A stretch of 64,000 bases of DNA from Nephrocerus scutellatus (lineage: Eukaryota > Arthropoda > Insecta > Diptera > Pipunculidae): the NCBI GenBank assembly GCA_947095585.1, contig OX352763.1, forward strand, positions 17,099,462 through 17,163,461. Direction: 5' to 3'. Position 1 is the stretch's first letter. Each line of letters starts with the position of its first letter. The position numbers and the translations under genes are program-made. This document shows, piece after piece, positions 35,084 through 46,384 of the stretch. Below the pieces are notes generated by a model. It was not told where the DNA came from, did no database searches, and saw only the letters and a list, made by a program, of their open reading frames with translations.

Positions 35084-36508
35084 CATCATCATATTTGGCT
35101 CTACAACCGGGGTCCGGTCCTGGCCTCCCGCAAAAAGTCTCTCCACAAGTCCCGACTTCGAGCCGATGTCATCCAGTTTTGCATCTCTAAACTCTGGGCG
35201 TCCTGGTCTACGCCATCTTTCCAGCGTAGGCTTGGTCGGCCTCGCTGTCGTGTTTCATAAATCCTACCGCAAAGGATCCCCTTCGCTCATGCGAGCTAAG
35301 TGTCCTGCCCACCGGAGCCTTTCGAGCTTAATTCTCTTTACGATGTCGACATCGTAGTAACGCTCGTAGATCTCTTCATTATAGAGTCTACGGAATCGTC
35401 ATTCCTCACATACGGGGCCAACAATTCTTCGTAAGACTTTTATCTCGAACGCGTCTAAGGGGTCATTATGCTTTTTGCGAAGCACCTAAGTCTTGGATCC
35501 ATATGTAAGTACTGGTATGACCATTGTCTTATATACCAGCAGCTTGGATGTTGTGGCTAAGTTTCTCGTTTTGAAGAGTCTTCAGAGACTATAGTAGACT
35601 TTGTTGGCTTTAAGCAACCGTGCGCGTATTACTGGTTCCATGCTGTTATCGGCTGCTACAGTTGACCCGAGATAGTTAAAGGATTGCACTACTTCAAATT
35701 CGCGGTCCACTGTTTTAATTGCGGGAGCAATGTTGGATCTTCCATACCATGTACCTTGTTTTGCTCTCATATATGTGCAGCCCCAGATTTCGTGCCGCCT
35801 GCTCGATCTGAATGAAAGGTTCCTGTACAGCTCTTGGGTTTCTACCAACGATGTCAATATTGTAAGCTAGTATCTGAATGAACTTATAGCGGATTGTTCC
35901 TCTCGCCGTTACGTCAGAGTCTCGGATAACTTTCTCCAACGCCAGTATGAACAGGACGCAGGCCAGTCCATCCCCTTGTCGGAGCCCATTATACCTAGTT
36001 GTTGAATGGTCTTGATTGTGATCCGGATATTTATACTTGGCTTATAACATTAGTCATGGTCAATCTACATAGTCGTGTTAGTTTATTTGGGATAACAAAT
36101 TCTCTCATGGCTTTATACAGTTCTACTCTGGCTATGCTATCATAGGCGGCTTTTAAGTCTATATAAAGAGAAAAGGTGATGAGTTTTGAAACTCGTGTCA
36201 TATTTCCATCACTTGCCTAAGGGTGTAAATCTGATCAGTTGTTGATTTGCCTGGGATGAAGGCACACTGGTATCGACCAATGTTGGCTATCCTTTCTTGA
36301 AGGATAGAGGAGAAAATCTTATACGCGGTACTTAACAACGTGATATCTCCTTTCTTATGTATGGGGACCAGGATGCCTCTTCGCCAGTCTTCTGGCATCG
36401 CTTCTCCCTCCCATACTTGCACTAATAGTTCATGAATTGCTTGGTTTATTGTGGGGCCTCCTATTTTAATCTGTTCCGCTGGGATCGAATCTGATCCCGT
36501 GGGCTTCT
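35084..36508 (-). mobile_element. RTE-A LINE, RT to 3' end, long but broken copy
   Basis: In reverse complement the order is: GSDSIPAEQIKIGGPTINQA, PEDWRRGILVPIHKKGDI, CAFIPGKSTTDQIYTLRQVM, then motif A and B regions (GLRQGDGLACVLF-like near 35950), motif C damaged near 35855, then STVAADNSMEPVIRARLLKA. The tail and the TGATG-type 3' end lie at 35084. Several frameshifts are visible. Its 5' edge touches the plus-strand Jockey fragment at about 36510. Confidence 0.85.
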
Positions 36509-36509
36509 C

Positions 36510-36990
36510 ACTGTTGCCCATCATGTCAAAGTTATTTGAAAAGATCCTTATCAAGAGGCTAAAACCGTTCATTGAAGGCGTGATTCCATCTCATCAGTTT
36601 GGGTTAACGGAAAAACACTCAACGATAGAGCAGGTACAAGATAAAATAATATAAAAAAATTGGCTCATTGGTAACAGATCATGTCTGTCTATTCACAATA
36701 AATATCTAATTTATTAGCTATTGGGATGTACGGCTAAAAATTACATCGAAAATAATTCAACGATTTCAAAACAAAGTCATAGTCAACGCACCTTGGTACA
36801 TTAGGAACTCAGATCTACATCGTGACCTTAAAGTCAAGACCGTAGAAGACACAATTAAAGAGCATGCAACAGTCCATCATCGAAGGCTGAGGCTACACAT
36901 AAATCAGGAAGCAGTAAAACTCATCGATACAACCGAACTTACTCGAAGACTGAAGCGCATCAAACCACATGATCTTAATGTTGGAAGCTT
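36510..36990 (+). mobile_element. Jockey-clade LINE, two fragments (RT start and C-terminus)
   Basis: The first part (36512-36654) encodes a typical early RT segment: PIMSKLFEKILIKRLKPFIE, then IPSHQFGLTEKHSTIEQV. The second part (36730-36985) encodes the C-terminal segment (IIQRFQNKVIVNAPWYIRNS, DLHRDLKVKTVEDTIKEHA) and ends RRLKRIKPHDL, as Drosophila jockey/X-element proteins do. The RT core between them is missing. It ends about 300 bp before the LRR gene start codon, apparently inside its 5' intron. Confidence 0.8.
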
Positions 36991-37012
36991 AAACTACCAT
37001 TTGTATCCATGT

Positions 37013-37120
37013 GGGTGTATCCGTTAATGTGGAAAATACTTAAAGGGGTGATTCCTTGGTTAATTTCGTGAAAAAAAAATCGTATTAGATGGGGGGGTCG
37101 ATTTTTAACCCCTGCGGTGA
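37013..37120 (+). repeat. Dispersed repeat D, copy 1
   Basis: It matches 55414-55525 on the same strand, with shared words gggtgtatccgttaa, aaatacttaaag, gattccttggtta, tttcgtgaaaaaaa and aacccctgcggtg. The length difference is small. The class is unknown. The cagggtg start of the other copy could be a terminal repeat of a DNA transposon. Confidence 0.7.
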
Positions 37121-37240
37121 AATATTTTTTAAAAATTTTGAATTTCAACTATACATATTTAAATTCGAAACAATGTCTTTTTTATTAAATCATTTGTTTT
37201 ATCCAATTTAAATTTTTAACCAATGTCAGATAAACCACAT

Positions 37241-37258
37241 CAAATTCTCTATTTCCAG
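37241..37258 (+). promoter_or_regulatory. Probable 3' splice acceptor of a 5'UTR intron
   Basis: A pyrimidine-rich run (ttctctatttccag) ends in AG at 37257-37258, 33 bp before the likely start codon of the LRR protein. The upstream in-frame ATG at 37223 would lie inside this intron, so the true start is taken as 37292, just before a clear signal peptide. If correct, the transcription start and at least one untranslated exon lie upstream, beyond the transposon fragments. Confidence 0.5.
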
Positions 37259-37291
37259 ATTGCTTTCACGAATATAATTACACAACGTGAA

Positions 37292-39140
37292 ATGTGCAAT
37301 TCTTGGCTCCTCATAATTGCAATTATTGGATGCTTATGGAATTCTCAACAACTAGAATCATCAAAATCATGTCCAGCCGAATGCATCTGCTTATCTCAAA
37401 CGCAAGTAAGTTCGCAATATTGCAAAACAGAACAACTACAGAGCAGGATACGCAGGATAAATACAAAAAAGATACAACACTGTGCCACCGTTTTTCACGC
37501 TTTATGTTGTTAATTTTAAATTTCTAACTGACTCGCAGGACTCTCCTACACACACACACACATACTTACACAGATAAATCACGTTTATTTAAAATTTAAT
37601 ATTCTTCTTTTGCTTTCCCGCTTCTGATTCTTCTTTTATGTGGCAATTCTCTTCAATTTCACAAAAAAAAAATTTTTTGTACACAATTGCAGGTCCTTTG
37701 TAACACTGGCGGACTTGAACAGATTCCATTACGACAATTGCCATCGACCGTTGAGAATCTCGCATTAACCAAAAACAATTTTCCAGTCATAAAGCCGGAT
37801 TCTTTTGCCGGTCTGCGGGCACTCAAGAAACTCTCGCTCGATGGTAATAACATAACGAAAATCAAGCAATTCGCATTCAGAGGGCTGCCGAGATTGAAGG
37901 AGCTTTCCATCCAATATACCCCATTACAGACGGTTGCACAATTCGCATTCGCCGGCCTACAGAATATTTCGACGATCCTTCTGAGTCACAATCAAATTAT
38001 CCGCATCGAGGGGAATGCATTCGCCGGCACATCGAATGTGAAATTAATTCTATTGTCCAACAATCCAATGATGAGAATCGAAACGTCTGCCTTCTCCGGA
38101 CTAACCAATGTTGGTCACTTAATCCTGCCATCAGGTATTCGGGCAATTGAACCGGATGCCTTCTACGGAATGGACACAGTCGGTTTACTTAAATTAGCCT
38201 ACATGGATCTGAAGGGTCTGACGGCGAACACGTTTCGCGGCCTTTCAAATGTGCTACTGCTGACGCTGCAAGAGTCCGATTTGGGCATCATCTGTGCGGG
38301 TGCATTCAGCGGACTTAACCAGGTGGAGACACTGCAAATACTCAACAATAAAATCGATAGCATCGAGGAGCTTAACTTCACATACACGCAGCAAATAAAA
38401 TTTCTGAAATTCCAGGGCAATCATATTCTGGAGACACCCGATCCCATTTCAATTATACTCGATGGTGTTGAAAATCTCTCGCTGGTTAACAATCACTTTC
38501 CCTGCGGCTGTCACATACACACGCTCCTAGACGGTCCCCTGGCGGAGGGTGCTTACAATCAGAGTGATTTTTTACTCAAGAATTTCTGCATTTCCCCGTT
38601 AGAAGTCAATGGCAGATCGATGATCGAATTGGATTTGGATGCGATTGGCAGATGTCAGGACCAGGTGACTAAGGGGAATCTCGGCTCACCATCGCCGGGT
38701 GTAAGTGTAAATAGAATTCTTCTAGTGATAGCTGAAACGATTTATTTGAAATTTATCTTTCGATTTGCATTTAATATTCAACAACAAATTTGCCATTTTC
38801 TCGGCAGCAAAGTGTCGTTTGCTGCTGGCAGGATAGTCAGATGAATGTAGCAAAAGGTGGCAACTTATTGCTATTGTGTTTGGCGTTTATTTTAATATCA
38901 TTCAATTTATTGATAAAGTTACATATTGAATATGCGAGGAAACTTCTTGTGTTGTGTATTGTACGTTTAGAAAGGAAACAACCATGTTGCTTTATGTGTG
39001 TGCGTGTATGTTCGTCTGCTGGGGTGGCTGTATTTATTTGTGAATTATGTATCATAGAAAATTTGGCAGGCTGCTCAGGTTCACTTTTCATGGTTTTTCT
39101 TGATTTGTTCTGTTTTTCTTTTTCCCTATTTCATTTCTAA
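37292..39140 (+). CDS. Leucine-rich-repeat secreted/membrane protein, three coding exons
   Basis: Coding exons are 37292-37405, 37693-38700 and 38808-39140, joined in phase 0. Donors GTAAGT lie at 37406 and 38701, and acceptors CAG end at 37692 and 38807. The predicted protein is 484 residues. Residues 1-24 form a signal peptide. Cys27, 31, 33 and 41 form an LRRNT cap (CPxECxC...VLC), completed only when exons 1 and 2 are joined. About nine or ten LRRs of 24 residues run from about 50 to 285, with recurring FAGL/FSGL. An LRRCT cap with FPCGCH and two later cysteines covers about 290-350. Exon 3 has a hydrophobic segment at about 394-412 (LLLLCLAFILISFNLL), probably a membrane anchor. Its last 70 residues look unconserved, so the 3' end is less certain. 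LRR proteins of this layout act as extracellular adhesion or receptor proteins, but the ligand cannot be read here. I cannot assign an orthologue. The frame is intact with no internal stop. Confidence 0.88.
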
Positions 39141-39269
39141 GACTGGTTAAAAGAAGCTCTTATAAATATTATTTTCATTTTATTATTTAAATATATATAT
39201 ATTGCGAGTCTTAGTAATTAGAAAGTTTTACTGTAATTCCTTCAGCGGTTTTTTTATTCACGCTTACCA
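39141..39269 (+). other. Start of the likely 3'UTR of the LRR gene
   Basis: AT-rich DNA follows the taa stop at 39138-39140. No canonical AATAAA is seen close by. The first clear one is at 39867-39872, beyond a repeat-like block. Confidence 0.3.
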
Positions 39270-39900
39270 TCCACTCTTAGTCGCTTCTTCAGTTGCCACT
39301 GCGCTGTCTGGATCACGCCTCGGTAAGTGCTAGAAAAATTAATCTACATTCAACATTTGCTTTGCATATTCGCTGTCGACGTCACTAATCATCCGCTGCT
39401 GACGTCTTTTCCATATTCGTTGTCGATATCACGGCTTATCGCTGCCAACGTCATCCACTGTATGTGTTACCATCCTTGCCATCGTACAACGTAACTTCGC
39501 TGTGCGGTAGCTCCACAGGTTGTTACGCTGGTACATATCAGCAAATCGCTGCCAACGTCGTCCACTGCATCCGTTACTATCCTCGCTGTCGCAAGACCCT
39601 TTCAAGCTCACGCTTATCTTAGGCACTCGTCAAGGCCCGTCAGGCTCACGTCAAAGTCGCACAAAGGCTCACGCTCATCTTACGATTACCCCAACCCATC
39701 GCTCAGGATTCACGCTCAGACTTATGCACTCAGGCTCTATTCAAGGTTTGTTCGGCTCACGTCAAAGTCTCACACGCAAGGATTACGTCATTTAGGATCA
39801 CTTCTTTTAGGATTAGTCGCTCAGGCTAGCGCATCGTTAAAACAATACATTTATAGAAATAAGGAAAATAAAGAAGTTAATTCGAAGAGTCACCAACTAG
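39270..39900 (+). repeat. Internally repetitive GC-richer block, possibly LTR-like
   Basis: The block repeats cgctgccaacgtc (39440 and 39548) within near-copies of about 46 bp (ccactg, then gttac, atcct). It also repeats words such as ggctcacgtcaaagt and ctcacgct from 39640 on. It ends with AATAAA at 39867 and then attcgaagagtcaccaact. This base composition and the poly(A) signal near the 3' edge would suit an LTR. No partner copy or target duplication was found. Confidence 0.4.
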
Positions 39901-40097
39901 GCGTACCACCTCCCTAATGAAGGATAGAAAATGTCATCCTCTGAGCAGAACCTACATTGCGTATTTGAGCAGAGATTAATTTTGCTAAGATAAGGTCGCA
40001 AGCGACAGTGGCCTATGAGAAAGCTTACCAGCTTTTTGATGCTACCATTGTCTAGATTTCTTTATACATGAAGGGCGTGATTAATCGTTTGGTTACG

Positions 40098-40640
40098 GGA
40101 TATTTTTCCAGTAGGCCAGACGAAGTTTGATTTTTCAATTATTAATCAGCGCTGTTGTGGCAGCCCAGTTGACAACACAGTAGAGTCCAGGTCCTATGAG
40201 CGCAGATTCCGAGCCTGTCCTAGCTAGTATATCTGCAGATTAGTTGCCTGCAATTCCTTGATGACCAGGGACCCATCCGAGTTTCACCCTGTTATGTCTT
40301 GCAAGGGATTGCAGTGTATCGTAGTAGCATTAACTAGTTTAGAGAGTCCATTAAGTTGAATGATAGCGCTTTAAGAGCTGCCTGGATATCTGAAAAAAAA
40401 AAGTTTAGCCTACCGTAGATTTCCTTATCATACAGTTCCTTCTGGAAAACCGTGGGACACTTTCCAATAGGTATCGAGACTTCGGTGTTGGCTCCAAAGA
40501 CGCCAGCTCCCACTCAAAATTCCCTCTTCGATCAATCTGTGAACCAGATCAGACCTCTGGCGTGTATGGTTGCAGATTGCATGGTCCAATATTTTCACCT
40601 CAAACAACCTTCTAAAACAGTACACAGACCATGATCTCGG
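40098..40640 (-). mobile_element. LOA/R1-type LINE, RNase H region, broken
   Basis: In reverse complement it contains RNase H landmarks: the start (HRLIEEGILSG-like, shifted from FTDGSK), then the conserved end VKLGWVPGHQGIAGN, the Gly-Asn pair being the active-site neighbourhood, and the following A-A-rich stretch. Stops and a poly-A insertion near 40392 break it. The sequence is close to the copies at 46.4 and 63.3 kb. Confidence 0.75.
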
Positions 40641-40719
40641 GGATAGTGAAAAACATGTCTCTTTCGGGAATTGATATGAGTCCGGTATGCCTGCCCATTG
40701 ATAATGCTTATCGTATGTG

Positions 40720-41295
40720 ATTAGCCGGCTATATTACCGGACGTCCGAAGCCTGGTGTTCATACCCTCTTTATGGTAGTGACCCATAGTTCTGACTACCG
40801 CTTTTCCAGTTGTCTTGCCAGAACCGCTGGGACCAGCATGTCCAGTGGTGCTGCTGGTCATATGAGCTAATCGTGTGACCTGCTTACTACAATTGGTTAG
40901 GGAATCGCTGTAATCAGAATGCCTTATGGCGCTAGATGTCAAAGACGCTGTTTGTGTAGTCTGTTTAGCGGGTATTATTCAAGAACCGTCGGGACTAACA
41001 CGCCAAGTGGCACTGTTAGTCAAAGATACTTACTTACTTAAAGGTACCGCGACCAGATGCTGAAAACTTATAGGTAGCTTACTTTATTTTTGCAGGTGTT
41101 AAGCCTTTTCGTGGAGATGCCAATACGAGGTGCAGGATCGCACCTTTCTTCTTCCTCTGTATTATTTTCCATGAGTTTACCTGTAACCTAGCATTCTCGG
41201 CAGAGATCGTGGAAAGAACCTTTTCTGAGAAGAGCTCTAGACTCTCTGGAAAAAACCCACGGACGATGTGTGGTTTGGGGATCAGTGCCGCCTAG
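40720..41295 (-). mobile_element. Possible 5' (ORF1) part of the LOA-type LINE
   Basis: On the minus strand a short frame starts MENNTEEERCDPAPRIGIS near 41165. A second, at 40942-40721, is Ser/Thr/Gly-rich (TSSTTGHAGPSGSGKTTGKA). ORF1 proteins of such elements often look like this. The block lies directly 5' (in minus orientation) of the RNase H piece at 40.1-40.6 kb, which would fit a copy with its RT deleted. The link rests on position only. Confidence 0.3.
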
Positions 41296-41299
41296 CAAA

Positions 41300-42069
41300 T
41301 ACAGTCCTGTTATCCTTTATTTAACAACTTTCTGAATTTGCCGAATTCTCATGGTAACGTTGAAGTTTACAAATAACAACACAACATCTGTGTACGTTCG
41401 TATTGATTTTGAAATGCTGTTACTTAAATGAGTTTATCTTGCAAATTTCAATTGTGGACTGTCAAATCTTCTTTTCGTTTTATTTACTTTCGCTCCTCTC
41501 GAATAACAAGCAAAGCTTTCCCAAAATGCAAGGAAGTCACTCGTCTGTGTATGTTGCAAAAGTTTATTTAACATTTATACGATTATGCTACATACGAACA
41601 ATATTTTGTTTTTGTGTAACATTTTACGCCAAGCTCATATCAAACAGTAAACCTCATTTAAATGTTGTTTGTACTTCAATGTTGTGATCACAATCATGCA
41701 AATCCTTTGCTGCTTCTGCAACTAACGCAAATACGAACAACAAACAGGATAAAGGAATTGAATCTGCATCGCTCTTCGTTTTTTTTTTTTTTATATGCGA
41801 CGTTTGTTTGTATAACTTTGTATATACAAATCATTATCGCTACATACGTATCTACACTATTTCAATTGCAAATAAAGGTAAGTCTTTTTTCTGCTCCTAA
41901 CGGCCGATTTCTTAAAGGTATTTAGTTCTTCTAAATTCAAAATTAAGCGAATTTCTTAACTTATATCGCCTATATCGTTATTAAAGAGTTTTACTTTTCC
42001 AAACGCTTTTTCGATTCAAAAGAGTTGGAAAGCATGAAATGGTTTGACTTTTATGAATTTCACATTTTT
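41300..42069. other. AT-rich non-coding stretch
   Basis: Short frames without domains. A poly-T run lies at 41779-41792. Confidence 0.35.
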
Positions 42070-42159
42070 CAAACCTTCCTCATAAACCTGCAAATTTGTA
42101 TAGATACTACAAAGCAAACCTTCCTCATAAACCCGCAAATTTCTATAGATACTACAAAG
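42070..42159 (+). repeat. 45-bp tandem duplication
   Basis: Two adjacent copies, 42070-42114 and 42115-42159, of a unit beginning caaaccttcctcataaac and ending gatactacaaag. They differ at two positions only, so the duplication is recent. Confidence 0.95.
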
Positions 42160-42873
42160 TTACAGTTACAGAATGCAAAACCTTTATCAATCACATCATT
42201 ACACATTTCCTAAGTTTTACAGTCAGTTTTACAAAAAAACTTTTATTCCAACAACTGTCAATATTTCAGTTTTTCAAAAAGAAAACTTGGAATTTTCCTT
42301 GAAAATACAAACATTTTTGCTTTTAATTATTGTTGTGCCTTTTCTAAAGAAATAAAAAAATTCAAACAGAGTTGAAGTGTGTGCATTGGTTCATATTCAT
42401 ACGAGTATGTATGTGTAACTAGAATTCGCATGCGCACTTTTTTTTACTTGCTTGCTTGCAAACAAAGCTCATTTCCTTCATCATCTGGAAAACCGCCTGG
42501 TTATCAGTGCAAGTGAATTTATGAAGGATAAAAATAAACTCTTCGGCAGAATTCTTGCACTTTAAAATGTTAACTCTTTTGTAGTCGTACAGACAAGAAC
42601 TTATATGTATGTACATAAAAGAGATAGCTGAGATACATCTAATGCACATGCTATACTCTCCCCAGTGCACACGTTAATTTTCCCAGAAAACTTTTAATTG
42701 TTTGCTTCCCATCTACGTTTCTTACAAACAGATGGGTTGTTATTTACCTCCATCACAGTTCAAGCAACTGATAATCTAAATCTTGATTTAAGTCGATTAG
42801 TTTAAGAATTAATCCCTTTGTATATTAATAATACGAGTAATCTTCTTAATACACAAAGTAGAGATTTTATTTC

Positions 42874-43040
42874 ACTATATATATATATAAATATATATAT
42901 AAATACATATGCCAATATTACTCTGAAACACCTTGACCAATTTCAACCAAACTTAGTATACATGTCGCTTATAATCTGGAATCAAACATAGATGGTGGTG
43001 GTAACACATTTTGTGGCTGTTAATTTTCCTCAAATGCAGC
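42874..43040 (+). mobile_element. Candidate mini-me/DINE-like element core
   Basis: A TA microsatellite (42876-42910) is followed by ccttgaccaatttcaaccaa and acttagtatacatg. A TA tract next to such a 'gaccaatttcaaccaaactt' core is the layout described for mini-me elements in Diptera. The matching GTCY tract on the other side is absent, so the copy would be partial. An RTE-A endonuclease fragment starts about 40-80 bp downstream. Confidence 0.4.
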
Positions 43041-43114
43041 AAAAGCGGAATGATCGGGCTAGTCCATTCAAAATAAGGTTGGCGCGAGGTCAATAACCTC
43101 GCCCGTAAAAAAAC

Positions 43115-43596
43115 CATATTACGGAACCCAAAACCTCATAAACGTTCACGCACCTACAGAGGCTTCCCCAGATGATGAAAAATAAGAATTCTTTGAATCA
43201 TGCGAACGGGAACTCCATGCCTATCCTCAGTATGATGTAAAAATCATTCTGGGTGATATGAATGCTAAAATAGGTAGGGAGCCAGTATTTAGGCAGTACA
43301 TTGGCACCCATAGCTTACACGAGAACACTAATGACAATGGACAGATATGGCAGCATGCAATAATTTGGTCGTTGCGAGTAGAAGGTTTGCGCGTAAAAAT
43401 ATCCACAAAGCCACCTGGGTATCTCCTGATGGAGCCACTCGCAATCAGATAGACCACGTGTTGATAGACTGCCGCCACAACCCGAATCTGATGACGGTAC
43501 GAACGTACCGAGGTGCCAACGTCGACTCGGACAACTAGCTTGGTGGTATGGTGCTCCGAGCGCGGATTGCATCATCAAGAAAGACAGCGAATTAAT
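43115..43596 (+). mobile_element. RTE-A LINE, endonuclease (APE-type) domain fragment
   Basis: The translated segment shows APE-type endonuclease landmarks in order: INVHAPTE-like (aacgttcacgcacctacaga), a stop, CERELHAYPQYDVKIILGDM, then NAKIGREPVFRQYIGTHSLH. The Asp of GDMNAKIG is the conserved active-site region. After a frameshift it continues with the QIDHVLIDCRHNPNLMTVRT and YRGANVDSD segment. It stops at about 43596, where an inverted RTE-A piece follows. Confidence 0.85.
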
Positions 43597-43790
43597 TGGT
43601 GTAATGTGAGGCCTCCTATTTGTTTCAGTTCCGCTGGGATCCTATCAGATCCCGGGGCCTTATTCGTTTTGAGCCGATTTATCTCTCGTCTATGCTTGGT
43701 GGCGGCAGCATACTATGATCTTCGGTCATTGGTGGAGCTTCCAATTCCTCAGTTAACTGGTCATTAAGCAACTCATGAACTGATGAACAC
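43597..43790 (-). mobile_element. RTE-A LINE, linker fragment, inverted
   Basis: In reverse complement it matches 51365-51555: ELLNDQLTEELEAPPMTEDH, SMLPPPSIDE, INRLKTNKAPGSDRIPAELK. It lies head to head with the plus-strand endonuclease piece ending at 43596. This looks like a 5' inversion of one element. Confidence 0.8.
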
Positions 43791-43879
43791 CGGGAGTAAC
43801 AGCGGTGATAGTATGTACCTGACGTACTCCATTTAGGACTTCAAATTCCTCGGACACTTTACCGTTGTATATGACGTGA

Positions 43880-44525
43880 CATTTACTTCATTTGTATGTA
43901 GCTTTGATAATAGCCAAAAGTTTTTCTGGAATACCCCTCCTGCGCAAGGCCAACCAGATAGCATCTTGAATTAAGCTATCAAAAGCCTTCTCGAAGTCGA
44001 TGAACAGTAGGTGTAGCGGAGATCTGTACTCGACGCATTGTTCTATTATGATCCGTAAGGTGTTTATGTAATCGATGCGAGAGGATCCAGAGCGAAAGCC
44101 TGCCTGTTCGACGTCGAGATTTGAATCTAAATGCTCCTTAACGCGTTTTAATATGATTCTAGCTATTATCTTGGCTACGGCCGGTAAAACGCATATACCT
44201 CTCAAGTCCAGTCCAGTCCAGTCCATCAGATTTCCCTTTTTTGGAAGCTTAACGATCATCCCTCTTTTCCACTCTTCGGGAAATTGATCATTTTCCCACG
44301 CTCTCCGTATGAGCGGGTGTAGAAGATCAGCCTGGCGCCGCTTGGAATATTTCGGCAGGGATGCCGTCAATACTCACCGCTTTATTTTTCTTTAGAGACT
44401 TGATTGCTGTTATTTCGGTTTTACTGGGAGGTTCAGTGCGAATTCGGGAATTTATCTCTTCGGAAGATTCATCAGCACTCGAGATCATATCACCATCATC
44501 TAAGTGGTTAAAGACTCGATCAATT
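43880..44525 (-). mobile_element. RTE-B LINE, N-terminal half of RT
   Basis: The minus-strand frame 44370-43888 is open for 160 codons and encodes LIRRAWENDQFPEEWKRGMI, VKLPKKGN, RGICVLPAVAKIIARIILKR, VEQAGFRSGSSRIDYINTLR and motif A (LLFIDFEKAFDSL). Upstream, to 44525, the frame is shifted: EPPSKTEITAIKSLKKNKAV, SIDGIPAEIFQAA. Motifs B and C are missing beyond 43880. A short cagtc tandem run (44209-44223) sits in a small disruption of the LRGICV segment. Confidence 0.85.
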
Positions 44526-46384
44526 TTTCACATATGGTTACACTCTCTAAAAAAATACTCTGGGGTAAGACACCACTATCATCTCTTTGGGAGGGGACTG
44601 GTAAGTGAACCCCATATAAAATTAATCTAAATCAACAGATGTTCTAGCCGAACCCATATCGAATGATTTGCACAGTGATAGCAAGACACCCTTATCACCT
44701 CTAAGGGTGATTGTTGGAAGGGGATGACAAGTCAAAAAAAAATCTAAAACAAAAATAGGTCGCTGATATCTGCACTGTTTTAGTTTGCAGAAGAGATTTT
44801 ACAAGAATGTTTTCATAAACTTTCTCTTCATATTGTTTTATATGCTCATTTTCGCGAATCAAAGAATTAAATTCTAATTAAAATGAACGATACACTCGTA
44901 TAGATATATAAAATATAAAGTGCAATGAGACATAAGTTAATAATAATATATATGATTTTGAATGTAAAGCGCGCTTTTCTATAAATCAAAAACATGATCC
45001 AGATTTAGCTTTTATCTGCTGATTTTGCACAACAGTTAACAGATAATGAATTAAGCACCAAAGAGAATCTCACAGATTTATATGTGAAAAAAAAAGTTAC
45101 AAATGCCTTTTTCGCTTTGCTTACTCGTCACTGATGTGCTCACTGAAATCATCCTCGACAAAGCATCAAAGTGTGGATGGACAATTTCCTTCCGGCTATT
45201 TTTGAAATTCAGCGTTCAGCATTCAGCATTCATTTAGCATTTAGTGAGTTGTAAAACTGTCATCATGCGGCATCAGTTATGCACAATCCGAAACAATTAA
45301 GTTAACAACTTTGATTTATACCAAAACAGACGGACAGGCGGACAGACAATGAAGCGAGAAGTGTAAGCAAATCATGACGATGATGGTGATGATGATGGAA
45401 ACCACCCAAATTTCACCAGCATGCACACGCAACCACACGCTCATAAAAGAACAGAAATGACAAAAATATTTCTATCTGTGGACGATACTGAATTTTGCCA
45501 CCCCTACTCAACCACAACACCCCGTTTATTTCAAAGTAATTCGTTTCGTTTCATGAGCATTTCTTTCGCTGTGTTGTTTTCAGCTACAAATCAACCATCA
45601 GTCATATTACGCCAGGACAAGGTTTTTTCTCTTCCCTTTAGCGTTAATGTTTGAATTGATTTGCAATTGCGACAGACGATGAAAAATTTCCGTTTTATTT
45701 CTCCTTTCCTTTTTTTTGGTGTTGCTTTTTTGATTCGACATTTTTTCCCCCTTTCATAAATTGCTTTCACCACTTTGCAGCGGTTAGCCAGCCAGCATTT
45801 AGCGCTCTCATTGGGGGGAAAAAGTGCAATTGGTTAGAAGAAAAATTTTAAATTTTGCGTAAAAGTCATATGCGGCTCTGCAACTGACAACGAGCTCATC
45901 AAAGCAAAACATGACCATTCAGTCCGATCCAGACCACACCATACAAAACCAGAACTAAATTGTATATAGCGCCAAAATAATATACATCCAACAAATAATT
46001 TGGGTCAAATTATTCAGTTGAATGCAATGTTCGTTCATCTCAGACAGAAAAGCACTGCATTTATGTTATTTATATTTTTCTGTGCCACTTAATGGACGTA
46101 CGATAAACATGTCATAAGAAATGGTGAGAAAAAATTAAACTAAAACTTAAACTGTTTATAAATTTGTTGAAAATCAACTTAAATAAGTAGCAACTGATCC
46201 TTGACTGACCGAATGTTTAATATTTCACTTTGCTTCTGCTTCACAAACTTGAAATTATCCATCCATTCCGTATTTGTGCCCATATTAATTTTGTTAAGGT
46301 GACACAGTGACCTGTGAAAAAAGTCACTTTCACTTTCTGATGATATCCTTGTCAAGATCAAGGATTTCCTTATAGGAAAAGTGC
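44526..46384. other. AT-rich non-coding stretch
   Basis: A GATGAT tract lies at 45378-45398, and near 45213-45240 a short agcattc direct repeat. No domain was recognised. Confidence 0.35.

Noticed and set aside
37223..37291. Upstream ATG at 37223 as the start of the LRR protein
   Set aside because: It would add 23 polar residues before the signal peptide and lies upstream of a strong splice acceptor. ATG at 37292 fits better.
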